Positions 36,690 through 48,087 of a DNA stretch of 64,000 nt are shown here, piece after piece. Position 1 is the first letter of the stretch. Each line of letters opens with the position of its first letter. The position numbers were made by a program, and so were the translations under genes. The stretch comes from Luzula sylvatica. Taxonomy: Eukaryota > Streptophyta > Magnoliopsida > Poales > Juncaceae. Location of the stretch: the NCBI GenBank assembly GCA_946800325.1, contig OX326959.1, positions 54,267,276 to 54,331,275 on the forward strand, in the 5' to 3' direction. The notes below the pieces were generated by a model. That model made no database searches, was not told the origin of the DNA, and saw only the letters and a list, made by a program, of their open reading frames with translations.

Positions 36690-38071
36690 CTCGAGTTGTA
36701 CACAAGCTAGTACATTCAAGGAAAAATGTGGCTTAGTGTAGAGTATTGTTGCATTTTTAAATGATATAATAATACTAATAGTAAAGACAAAATGACGATA
36801 TATTTATTCTCAAAAATGAATATTGATATTGAAATTAGTATAATTGATACAAAAAAATTATAGTGACCCTAAAAATATTATATTCACATTGAAAAGTTGA
36901 CATTGAAATTAAAATATTTTGCTGAAATTAAGAAGGAAACATAACACCAGAAAATATAGAAAAAAGATAATACTCAAAGGTTCTTTTTTTCCTTAAAACA
37001 AAACTTGTTTGGCTATGTAGCTCCCCTTCTGTTTTTTACTGCAAATAACAAAAAAGAAAGCCATATTTTGAAAACGAGAAAAAATATTTCCTGTTTTATT
37101 TTTATTTTTATTTTTCATTAGCACCAATAAAACTGATGCATGTCTCCAATCACACGAAACCATTAATACCTCTTTGATTAAGGCCTTAAGGCCGGCCCAA
37201 ATAAAAAAAGTCGAAAGAAATTTTCCGTAGCCAAAGAAATTAAGGCCTCGAGTTAAGTAGATCCTAATTTGTACAAATATATACAATTATATTATGCTAT
37301 TAGTATAACTAATTAGACTTGAAATATTCAAATTATCTTAATTAGCTCATGCATTAATTAATGTTAGGTCATATTTTAGTAAGTTATGAAGTTAGCATGT
37401 CATATGTTTAGGTGCACAATATGTATACGTTTAGAAATTTTGAATTAGAATATAAACTACCATATCAATTATTTAGGAATAATTGAATTTCTTATACATT
37501 GTAATTTAATAGATTTAAAATTTAGACCTCGTCCTTTTTGTTATTGTAGTTGGTACCTATATTTTTTATTGAAACTTTTATTCTTGATTTTGTTTAATCT
37601 AATTTTGCATTTGGAAGATATTAATCTCACTGACTATTTTTTATTAAGATTTTGCTACTAGTATTTTACATTAAGAAATTCGTATAATAACTTCATTGAT
37701 CTTTTTTTGATGGGGGGGGCTATTTCTATTTGATGATAATTTTACATATATACAAAAAAAAATTATAAAACACAAATTATCTTAAATTTAGTTGCAAATT
37801 AGTAAATATTATATTCAAGTAATTAAAAAACAAAAAATTCGTTGAATCATTAATAAATATTATATTAGTTAAATTATGAAAAGTAGTGTTTTTAGATTCA
37901 TTTTATTATGATGTTATTATGAATTACTTAGAATATGAATCATTCATACAAAATTATGAAATTATTAAAATGACTGACACGCTCGCTACTGGATACAACT
38001 CGAGAACTTCCTCGACCTACCTGTTTCATTTGATTGGCCATATTAATCACATTTTTTACTTATTTTAACAG
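36690..38071. other. Former ZIP intron 1 sequence, unit B
   Basis: 36690-37160 matches ZIP intron 1 of unit A. About 37163-37885 is not shared and contains the palindromic GGCCTTAAGGCC near 37182 and AT-rich DNA. From 37886 the match resumes up to the acceptor of the exon 2 equivalent. No replacement first exon or signal peptide was found. Confidence 0.55.
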
Positions 38072-39998
38072 GTACTATGATGATTGACACACTTGCTACG
38101 GGATACTTCTCCCGACAACACTCTAAGAAAACAACTGCGGCAGTAGGGGATGTGGAGGCGGTTGTGGCCAGGGCAGAGGATGCACATGTGGATCACGTGC
38201 ACATGCATACCCATGCATCGCACGGGCATGCACATGGCAGTTCCATGATGGCTGAGAATAATGGTGGTGAAGACGAAGATGGGTCAAAAAAACTCATTAG
38301 GCATCGCGTCATCGCTCAGGTTATTCCTTTTTCAGTATCATAATTATGTATTTGTATGTGATGTAAATGGTTCGGCAAATGCATGTTTACTATGTTAGTC
38401 GTAGAGATGCAAGTTGGTTTATGGAGATTTTATATCTTTTAATTATCGTAGGTGTTGGAATTGGGAATAATTGTTCACTCTGTGATTATTGGGATGTCGT
38501 TGGGCGCATCGCAATCTCCATCGACGATAAAACCTTTACTTATTGCCTTAAGTTTTCACCAGTTCTTCGAAGGTCTTGGTCTCGGATCCTGCATTGCACA
38601 GGTTACAATTTTTTTTTTATTTTTTTTTATTTTGCATATGTAGCTAATGCATTTATTAAATATGCAATATGCATATTATATTATATCTTATTTATAAAGT
38701 TAAGAGAAATGAAAATCTCACATTGAGCCACGTAGGCTCAAATTAATTTTGCCCACTAAATATTAATTAACTGGCCAATATTATATCTTATTTATAAAGT
38801 TAAGAGAAATGGAAGCCTCACCACTAAATATTAATTAACTGACCAATACTTGATTAAGTGATAATTATATCTTATTTATAAAGTTAAGAGAAATGGAAGC
38901 CTCACCACTAAATATTAATTAACTGACCAATACTTGATTAAGTGATAATTATTTGATCAACTAAAAATAATTTGACCCAATAAATATTAATTAAATAGTC
39001 ACTATTTGATTAACAAAAAATACCAATAATTATTAATATGTACTGATTATTATTAATCGTACATTTCTCCAAGGAATTACTAAATAAAATATAATAACTC
39101 TAAAGAAATTCTTGCTTTTAGAGAAGTCCACGTCATCATGTTAATTTGGACCGTTTGATCTTGATCAAAATATCCAAATTAGATGGTTCTTCATTTGAAC
39201 GTGATCCGTACAAACCAACTAATGTTAAAATTACAAGAACATTGGTCCATTGTGGACATATCTAATGTTAGTTTCTCATAAATAATAAATGAAATATTAA
39301 AGTTATATAAACACAACATGTAACAATTTTATTTTCCTGAAATCACTACATGTTAAGAAATGTTTATGAATTTTTTTTAAAAATAATAAGAATAACAATT
39401 TTTTTTTTTTACTTATTACATATGAAAATATAAGAGTATTTGAAAATAAAAGTCTGGGAGAGGAAATTTGTTGAAGTTTACAAAAAGTTGGAAGCTTTTT
39501 GAAATATCCAAAAAGTTAAGGGGATAAAAAAATACCAAAACACATAACCGTGAACAATCAAACAAAAAAACGTAAAATCAAACGATTAGAAAATTTAAAA
39601 CATGACGAACTCGAAGACTCCCGCGCAATTGCGCGGAAAAAAAACTAGTGTACAACTAATGTAAATAAAATACATAAAAAATTTAATTACAGGCGAAATT
39701 TCGGTTAAAGTCCATGGCGACAATGTCTCTATTTTTCGCACTTACAACGCCAGTTGGAGTCATCATAGGCATCGGAATATCGTCAAACTACAACGAAAAT
39801 AGCCATGCCGCTTTGATAATAGAAGGAGTGCTCAATTCCGCTTCAGCTGGAATACTAATTTACATGTCGCTTGTCGATCTACTTGCCGAAGATTTAATGA
39901 ATCCGAAGGTGCAAAGTCATGGAAAGTTGCAGTTAATGATCCATGTGTTTTTGTTATTAGGGACTGGTTTCATGTCTCTCCTTGCCAAATGGGCATGA
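38072..39998 (+). pseudogene. ZIP transporter copy 3, lacking exon 1
   Basis: Equivalents of exons 2, 3 and 4 lie at 38072-38319, 38452-38601 and 39693-39998, with the same lengths and splice sites as the full gene at 15309-19731. All are open: [16 protein letters not shown], a His-rich loop, [21 protein letters not shown] and SLLAKWA. Exon 1, which codes for the signal peptide and helices 1-3, was left behind because the duplication broke within intron 1. A product starting at the internal Met would lack the N-terminal part of the transport domain. A Helitron enlarges the last intron. Probably non-functional, though its frames have not yet decayed. Confidence 0.88.
38686..39648 (+). mobile_element. 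Helitron, family 2, in last intron of truncated ZIP
   Basis: It begins TCTTATTTATAAAG after host A and ends with the perfect 16-base palindrome CCGCGCAATTGCGCGG (39621-39636), eight A, then CTAG and host T. These are textbook Helitron ends with A/T insertion. The matching place in unit A (19381/19382) has no insert. An ATCTTATTTATAAAGTTAAG block recurs three times at its 5' side. Nonautonomous. Confidence 0.88.
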
Positions 39999-40197
39999 TA
40001 ATTATTTCAGTGTTAAAATAAAAATGATTTTGAGTTTTTTTCTTCTTTTGTTTGTTTCCCTGAATGAACTCTCCGCGATCTTGTTACTGGTGTAACTGTC
40101 AAATATTTTATTTATTTATTTATTTGTGATAAAAAAATATTTATATATCTACATTTTGTTATGTAATATTTGTAAAGCTATATTTCTATCAATCAAA

Positions 40198-40493
40198 GGA
40201 GAGGAAAGAATGGACCTCGAGATGGACGGCAATGCTATGGGGAATATGGAAGGAACGGAACAAACGAATATTCCAAAACAAAAAAGCCACCCTAAAAACA
40301 TAACAAGAAGAGCGGTCGAGGAGGCAAAAAGTTGGCAAAAATGATGCTAGACTTAGTAGCTCAACACGACATTTTTTTTAGTTTTTAGTTTTCTTTGTTT
40401 TCGCTGTACATGAACAACACATTCATGATTATTGTACAAATTTTTCTTGTTTCAATATATCAAAAGGCTATGCCTTTTCTTCAAAAAAAAAAA
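40198..40493 (+). mobile_element. 5'-truncated LINE 3' end, unit B
   Basis: This roughly 300-bp insert is absent from unit A. One frame reads WGIWKERNKRIFQNKK, the C-terminal motif of plant LINE ORF2. It is followed by a 3' UTR and a run of about 14 A at 40480-40493. A few bases of target sequence seem to have been lost on insertion. The open frame starting at 40202 in another phase is a shadow. Confidence 0.8.
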
Positions 40494-41022
40494 AAATTTC
40501 TTTCTTTTGGTGTAATATTTGACGTATTTTTTGTTGAAAAAAGCTCACTTTTGCCCCCTGAACTGTACCAAAAAGTGCAAGTTGCCCCCCAAATTTTAAT
40601 TTTGTTCATTTTACCCTCCGAACTCTCGATTTTGCTCACTTTTGCCCCTTCCATCAGTTAAATGCCCATTCAGCAGTTAAGTGATGACGTGGCAGTGTGA
40701 CGTGGCAATTTTTGGATGATTGTATTGATGACGTGGCAAAATTTAAATTATAAAATTACACATCTCATTAACTCATTTAATTAGAATAAATAATCACTAA
40801 TTAAACCCTACTCCCTCTAAATTTGTACTATGAGGGACATACCCGAAATTCTTCCAACTAAATTTGTACTAGGAGTCGGATCCGCATCCTGGACCCACCC
40901 GACCCGCGCCCACCCAACCCTACTCCCTCTCCCCCCCTCTCTCTCCGCCTCGCTCCCTCTCTCTCTGCCTCTCTCCCCGACTAGCTCCCACTCTCTCCGC
41001 CTCACTCCCTCTCTCTCTGCGC
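40494..41022. other. Spacer and CT-rich POP4 leader, unit B
   Basis: 40535-40740 holds phrases such as CTCACTTTTGCCCC and TTTGCTCACTTTTGCCCC plus GTGACGTGGCA repeats, common in worn plant TIR elements. Homology with unit A resumes at 40862. A CT-rich tract of repeated CTCTCTCC and CTCCCTCT fills 40918-41022. Confidence 0.45.
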
Positions 41023-41030
41023 CTCTCTCC

Positions 41031-41812
41031 CAGGCCCGGCCCACCATGTCCAACTATTTTTTCTTGGCCCAAACTAACTCTGGCAAGAGAAAGAGAGAGA
41101 GAGAGAGAAAGAAGAGAGAACTCACCTGGACTGGAGTGGAGCCGACCCGTGCGTGCAGGACCCACCAAGCAACGACGCAACGAGGAAGAAGAGAGAAAGA
41201 AGAGAGAACTTCCCGGTCTTCGAATCTGGCACGCACGGTGAGTGGATTTTCTTTGGTTCTGTGGTTTTTCATCGATCGTGCAGGGATTTGTCCCCAATTT
41301 CTGGCAGGGTGTCTGGATTTTTGTCAGTTCTTCGACTCTGGAACGGTGCAGCAGTGCGATCTGAAATACAACTCCAATTGCTTCCCGATTGTACTCATTT
41401 TCTCCAATTCGGCTCCAATTTCTCTTTGATTTGACTAATTCTGCGCAATTCGACTTCAATTTGGGTCATATTCGATTCTAATTCGATTCTACTGTGACTC
41501 AATGCTGGTGAAAATCGATGAGACCTAATGTGACACGATGGCACGAGAACACGACGCAGTGGTGGCGCTGCTCGATTTCTGCTGCTCGGTTCCTGTCAGG
41601 ATTAGGCGACGACTAACGCAGTGACAGCGACACCATTCGAAAGATTAGGCAATGACCAAGTGTTGCTGTAATTAGCCAGGAGACGTTTGAAACCTCAATT
41701 TTGATCAAACTTTAATTTTGATGAATGTCTGATCAATTTAACTTTTTCGACGCAGGTTACAATATTTAGAACGATTTCGTCAAAGGCCTCCGAAAACGCC
41801 GGGCCGGCCCTG
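41031..41812. mobile_element. hAT-type element in the POP4 leader, unit B
   Basis: Same terminal repeats as the unit A element (CAGGCCCGGCCC and GGGCCGGCCCTG), but a different 8-bp duplication, CTCTCTCC at 41023-41030 and 41813-41820, and a different, shorter interior of 782 bp in total. It is therefore an independent insertion into the same CT-rich leader. Confidence 0.87.
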
Positions 41813-42028
41813 CTCTCTCCCCGACTGGCTCTCACTCTCTCCGCCTCGCTCCCTCTCTCTGCCTCTCTCCCCGACTAGCTCCCACTCTCTCCGCCTCTCT
41901 CTGGCTCGTTCGCTCACTCGCTCTCACTCATCTCGTACCCCCTAACCACTTCCTTAGATTTGGCGAGTCGTGGTCGCCGAGACCAAGACCCCAAATCCCT
42001 GCTCATTATCTAAGGCAATTTGACTAAC

Positions 42029-43306
42029 ATGGCGGTCTCGGATCAAAAGAAGCGCGGTTTGGACGCTTTGGAGTGCCGTTTCGCCGCCGCCAAGGCCCAA
42101 TCAGAGCGGCCTAAGCCTCCTACTGACGAAACGAAATCTCTACTGTCTGCTCGTACTGCTCGAAGCAAACCTACTCCTAAGTTTGCTGCTACTTCTAATT
42201 CTCCCTGTCCTGTAGATGGAGAAAACCATCCTGTTTACACCGAGATATCCGAATCTATTCACGAGAAGCTTCTTCAAGCCCCCACCATGGTAATAATAAC
42301 TCAAAATTAAGTAAGAATGATACAATTGTAAATAACAGGCATTGATAACTCTATTTCAATCATAAAATTCTTTGAAGGAATCAAGTAGAAAGAAGGATAC
42401 AGCAGAGAGGATTGTGACGGATATGATTCAAAAGGGTGAAGATAGTGGAAAAAAGGGCAAGAATCTAAAGAGGGAAAATTGGGTTCTTTTGGATAATTTC
42501 ATATCTAAAGATGATAAATTGGAAAATGCACGAGAAGATGCCTTGAGAAGCCACTCAAAAAGGTCCAAAAATCACATGTCAATGAAGCAACATCGAAAAT
42601 GCGGTTCTTTTAATTTCCCCAAAGAATTCCACAAGTAAGTTGTTTATCAAATTGGTTCTTTAATTGATTTGACAATTTTTTTTTATTCAATTACTGTTAC
42701 TTTTTCCTTGAAAAAAAATAGTTGCATAACTTTTTCTTGTTTTTTGTGGGTAGTTTTGAGCGGTTTAAGCCAATGAATGAGATGTGGAAAGAGTATATAA
42801 GTGAAGTTGTTAAAGAAAAAGGGTTCGATTTTCTTGACAATTTTTTTTTAACTTTAAATGAAAAAATTGCTTTCTTAATATACTAATTCATTTTCCACTA
42901 ATCAGGAAAAAGCCATTAACAGAGCGCTTTTTATCAGCAGATTTACATGGTGCTTTTCTTTCAGGTACTTCAATTCAAGTTATAATTTTCTAGTTTAATA
43001 ATTAATTAATAAGCCATTTTTAGTTCTCATGATTTCATAATTTGTGACTTTTGCAGTAGTGGAGAGCAAAATTGCAAGCTATAGGGGTAAAAGTGGAATT
43101 ATGGTTAGAGAAACCACCGAAACTTTTGGAATTATTTCACAGGATAATCACTTCACAGGTATTTTTTTTTATCACATAAAATATTTATAATCTTTTGTTC
43201 TAATATTTTAATGTTATATATTTTGTGAATTGTAGTTGTACCGAAAGCCGGGTCGGTATTTATAGTCCAAGTGGATTTTTGGAAAATCACGTTACTTGGC
43301 GATTGA
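42029..43306 (+). CDS. POP4: Ribonuclease P/MRP subunit p29 (POP4), copy B, C-terminally truncated
   Basis: Exons 42029-42289, 42378-42634, 42754-42822, 42906-42964, 43057-43158 and 43236-43306 give 272 residues. They match copy A exon by exon, except for one codon less in exon 1. In the last exon the AAT-AGA of copy A has become GAT-TGA, so translation stops after WKITLLGD and the last 23 residues of copy A are lost. The conserved p29 core remains nearly whole, so partial activity is possible. A 24-bp insertion sits directly before the ATG. Could be a decaying copy or a still-working shorter form. Confidence 0.85.
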
Positions 43307-43586
43307 TTATCAGCCAAAGAGAGGTTGAAAGAGAATAAAGTTCAACAAAGTCTTCAATCTCTTGTACGATCATGATTTTTTTGTCCCGTTTTTTTGTATG
43401 TCACAATTCGTTTTACATAGATTATTAGAGGTGAATTAAATCAAATTAATTAATTTATCAAACATTTCACCTATTGAGAGGTAATAATAAATCAAGCAAT
43501 TGATTTGTTAAATCGCTTTCGAGCTTGAATGGACCACGTTCACAAAAGATATAATGAGATTAATGTTTGCTTGTACCTAATTTTCC

Positions 43587-43593
43587 TATAAAT
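43587..43593 (+). promoter_or_regulatory. TATA box of defensin-like gene, unit B
   Basis: TATAAAT about 70 bases upstream of the ATG, conserved with unit A. Confidence 0.5.
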
Positions 43594-43660
43594 TGGCATT
43601 GCACTTTTGCTATCTTGGTCTCATATTTTAGGCAAGATTTTTTGAATAAGCTCTACTAAA

Positions 43661-44094
43661 ATGGCATCCAAACAATATTACATGGTATTCATCGGACTTC
43701 TCTCGCTCGCAACAATTATCCATTGTGCAAGTAAGTAATTAACTTTAATCATGCATTTTAAAGAATGTCCCGATTTGAATTTTTCTTCAAAATAGAAGAT
43801 TCCAATCTTTATTCTAATTACGAATTTGATTCTGATTCATCATGCACATAAGGTATCCTCTTATATTGTATCGGCTTACAATACATAATGGGTTACCGAT
43901 ATGCAGGAATCAAACCAGAGGAAGACAAAATTGATTGTGGCTACATTAGAATTTGCAGCGAAGCTGAATGCGTCAAGATTTGTGCTGTCAAAAGTCATTC
44001 ACTCAGCAAATTTCATTGCGTAATTCCTCCTTCGAGAGTCGATTATCCAGATCTAAAGTTGGGGTACTGTTGTTGCAGCAATGAAAAATATTAG
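43661..44094 (+). CDS. Defensin-like secreted cysteine-rich peptide, copy B (2 exons)
   Basis: Exons 43661-43730 and 43907-44094 give 85 residues with the same signal peptide and eight mature Cys as copy A. The only protein change is Pro2 to Ala, and the mature peptide is identical. The promoter-proximal sequence is conserved as well, so both copies are likely expressible. The role is inferred only from the cysteine pattern. Confidence 0.78.
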
Positions 44095-44326
44095 TATGTT
44101 TCCAGCTTATATAGACAGGCAAAATAATATGTAAACCAGTGAATTTCCAATGCAACTCGAATAAATGGAAACATTATTTTGCAATTAGAAGGATATATGC
44201 TATATTGCTATTGGTGGGAAGAAAAATGAAAATCACATGATTTTGTGAGTAGAATATCTTAGAATCTGCACACTCCATAGGTCCTATATATCTAAGATCC
44301 TCCTAATTATTCCTAATTATTGCTTA

Positions 44327-45664
44327 TTTTACCTGCCCAATTATTTAGGACTCATTAATTGTGTCACATCGTCACATTCATTACAACTATTAGATTATAA
44401 TATGTGACAAAATGTATACCATTGATTAATCATTAATTTTTTAGTCATAAGTTCTTGTAACTAATTATGTGTCCATTATTTTATAATATGTTTTAAGCAT
44501 TCTTGGAAGGTCACGTCAACTTATATTAATGACGTGAACTATTATTATTGGTTAGTTTCACATTAGACTAAGTTTATTCAATTGTTTATCATTTTACATA
44601 AGATTACATGATAAAATATGAACGTAATAGAGCATGACAATTTTATTTATGAAATATTAATAAATTAATATACAATATTATAAACATACAACATATATTA
44701 ATATTATTTTTAGAAGTTTAATTTAAAAATCTATCAAATATATTCGTTTCATTTTTTTCTTTATTTTGACATTCATATTAGCATAATACATTATATATAT
44801 TAAGTGTTTAGAACTTTAAGTATGGTTATTTTTTTTAAAAAGATTATAACTATAAGAATATAATTTTGACATTCATATTAGCATAATACATTATATATAT
44901 TAAGTGTTTAGAACTTTAAGTATGGTTATTTTTTTAAAAAAGATTATAACTATAAGAATATAATTTGAAGTATAGTTCATATTTACATAATATAATTTTA
45001 AGTATATACATAATATCATTTTAAGTAAGAATTAAGATTAGTTTTTTAAGCAAAATGATAACTATAATAATCTCATACAATACTAAGTAGATTATATTTG
45101 TGTTTTTGTTCAAACAAATTTAATATTAAATTTTTCAAAAACTAATATAAATTAAAAAACATTTTATCTATCTAAATAACTTGTTTAACATATAAACACC
45201 TATCAAATACTATTGTTATTTTTCAAAATGTAAATTTGTAAAAATCATATGATATTAGATAATTTATATTCCTGTTTATGATAAAATATTAAATTAAATT
45301 ATTACGTTATTTATTAAATTAATTTCACTAATAAGTTTGATATTATTTATAATTTTCATTAAACTGTGAATAAATAAAAAATATTAGTATTATTCAATTG
45401 ATGATGTTACTACATATGTCACGATTCACTATTTTTATATTTGATATTACATGAAAAATATGGCTTTGTTCGGTAGATTGGCAAGTTTGAAATTCGATTC
45501 GAAGATATTTCTGGTGAGGGTAAAGTTGGTGTCTAATTTTAGACCGTGCATATATTTTTTTTGAGCTTAATTGTTGATTTGATTCAATGTTCTACATAAT
45601 AGAAATATACCTATAAAATAATTTCAAATAAATACGCGCATAATTTGCGTGCGCTTCCTGCTAG
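44327..45664 (+). mobile_element. Helitron, family 1, shared by both units (copy B)
   Basis: Counterpart of 26659-27998 with the same ends (TTTTACCTGCCC at the 5' side, GC hairpin region and CTAG-T at the 3' side) and the same internal tandem repeat. It was carried along by the duplication. Confidence 0.7.
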
Positions 45665-45713
45665 TATAGAATAATCTAAGTATAGAGAATGGATATAGTT
45701 ATTGTATTATATA

Positions 45714-45849
45714 TTGTGTTGCACGGATACGCCGATATGGCGACGCGTATGGGATACGGCGATACGGCAATTTAACATATGATTTAGTATACGATACGGA
45801 TACGGCGATACGGCTAAATTCGATTTTTTGGAATATCCGTGCAACATAG
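45714..45849. mobile_element. 136-bp hAT-type MITE with 8-bp target duplication
   Basis: Ends are TTGTGTTGCACGGATAC and, inverted, CTATGTTGCACGGATAT. It is flanked by ATTATATA at 45706-45713 and 45850-45857. Unit A has a single ATTATATA at 28041-28048 with no insert, so the insertion followed the duplication. The interior is a GATACGG-rich sequence without coding potential. Confidence 0.9.
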
Positions 45850-46337
45850 ATTATATACAATATATACAAGAGGCATAATATAGATAGAAAAGAGATATTG
45901 ATAATACTAGAATAGAAAGATAACAATATTTTCAAGTGATTACAATGATTACAAGAGAAATGATTTATATAGTCACACAGTTAATTACATCCATATCATC
46001 AACTAACACCACTAACATAATTATCATCCACTAACAATAATTATAATCCTATTGTTATTGTTAATCATTGGCTAAACGCAAATGCCAAAAAAAATCTCTG
46101 ATAACTAACCAAAGAAGGTTATATATAAAAAATAGTAAAAAAAACTTATTTCATGAACAATATACCTCTTCTTTTACCTAATGATACATCAAAACCTCCT
46201 GGCAAATTACTGAATTATTTTATATTGCAAGGGCAAAAGAATAACAACATTGAAATGACACATCTTCTAATATCATCAGGTAGGATAAAGAGACGTTTTA
46301 TTTTTGCACAAGATTTCATCTTAACAATTATTTAATA

Positions 46338-47791
46338 CTAGGAGAATACTCGCGCTACGCGGCGAGGATGTTAATTATGTTTTTCATTGATAATATCACT
46401 TCATAATATAATTATTTGAACTAATTTGTTTATGATTATGTGTAAGTTTTTCAATTATTTTACATTATGATGACAAAAAAATTCATTTTCTTAATCAAGT
46501 AATAACACTTATATTAATGTGATTGTATAATAATAATATATGAGGTATAATATGATTTTACAAAAAAACATAACAACAAATATTATATCATTGTTGTTCA
46601 AAATATTCCATATAATATCAAATGTTCAAAAATAATAAATCATACAACATACATAGTATCATAACATTAATTATCAAATACTAATAATTTGTTATTGATT
46701 AAAAATGCAACGGAAATTATATATAATATCAAACTTAATAGTGAAAGTAATTTAATAAATAATATAAAAAATTAATTTAGCATAACATAAATATAAATTG
46801 TTTTATGTCATATGATTTTTGTTAATTTTATATTTTTAAAAATAATATTTCTATTTTGTAAGTGTTTATAAATTTAAGATATTTTTTCGATGGATAAGCT
46901 TTTTTATTTCTATTATTGTTCAAAAAAAATAATATTAAATTGGTTGGATTAAAAACACAAATATAATCAACTTAGTTTTATATGATATTAGTATAGTTGT
47001 AATTTCTAAAAATAAATATTAATATTAAAAATTCTATTATATAAATAAAATAATTAAAATTATATTTTGTAAAAATGTATTTTTTGCATTGTATTTTTTA
47101 CATAATATTTTTACAAATTCAAATTATGGAAAATGGTTTGAATGAACTATGCTAATATGGATGTCAAAATAAAGAAAAAATTAAAACGAATATATTTGAT
47201 GAATTTTTAAAATTAAAATTCTAAAAATAATATTACTATGTATTGTATGTTTATAATATTAGTTATTAAGTTATTAGTATTTCATATTTTAACTTTTCAT
47301 CTTCCATTGCATTCACATTTGATCATGTAAACTTATGTGAAATGATAAACAATTTAATAAACTTAGTCTAACATGAACCTAACCAATAAAAATAGTCCAC
47401 ATCATTAATATATGATGATGTGGTTTTCTAAAAATCATTAAAACATAGTGTAATATAAGGAACACTTAAATGACTACAAAGAAAAAATATTTATAAAAAA
47501 TCAATGATTAATCAATGGTCTAAATTTTGCCATATATCATAATCAATGGTTAAAAAGAAAGTGATGATGTTAAAAAGAAAGTGATGATGTGGCACAAGGA
47601 AATTCCACAAAGTTGAGTCCAAAATATAAGGAACATTTAAATGACTACAAAGTAAAAATGTTTATAAAGAATCAATGATTAATCAATGGTCTAAATTTTG
47701 TCACATATCATAATCAATGGTTAAAAAGAAAGTGATGATGTGGCACAAGGAAATTCCACAAATTTGAGTCCAAAATAAGGGTGTGGGTAAA
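46338..47791 (-). mobile_element. Helitron, family 1, with exact empty site in unit A
   Basis: On the minus strand it starts TTTACCCACACC and ends with a GC hairpin region and CTAG before host T. Unit A at 28521/28522 reads straight through TTTAATA-TTAATTTAAA, giving the pre-insertion site. The insertion fell between A and T with no duplication. It contains a roughly 185-bp internal tandem repeat near 47440-47770. No Rep/helicase. Confidence 0.88.
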
Positions 47792-48087
47792 TTAATTTAA
47801 ATTTATTAATTCAAATAAATATTAATTAATTATTAATTTAATATGTGTTAATTATCATATTAATCAAATACATTAGCTAGAACATAAAAAATATAGCGGT
47901 AAAATATGGATACTCATATTAGTTAAATGTTGAAGATTCTCTACCGAGTTCATAAAACCCGGTTATTTTGCCAACTTTGTTAGCTCTGTTAATTAACTGT
48001 TCTTAACTTAATTAATTGAACTGGTTTTTAAAATCAGGTGGTACCAGATTTTTAAAGTCCAGTTTATATTAGTTTTGGAATATTATT

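Noticed and set aside
40202..40344. Small plus-strand frame MDLEMDGNAMGN
   Set aside because: The LINE ORF2 tail reads in another phase (WGIWKERNKRIF); this frame is a shadow.
40817..41459. Long Arg/Ser/Glu-rich open frames on both strands before POP4 copy B
   Set aside because: They result from CT/AG-rich simple sequence and the hAT element; not conserved in unit A.
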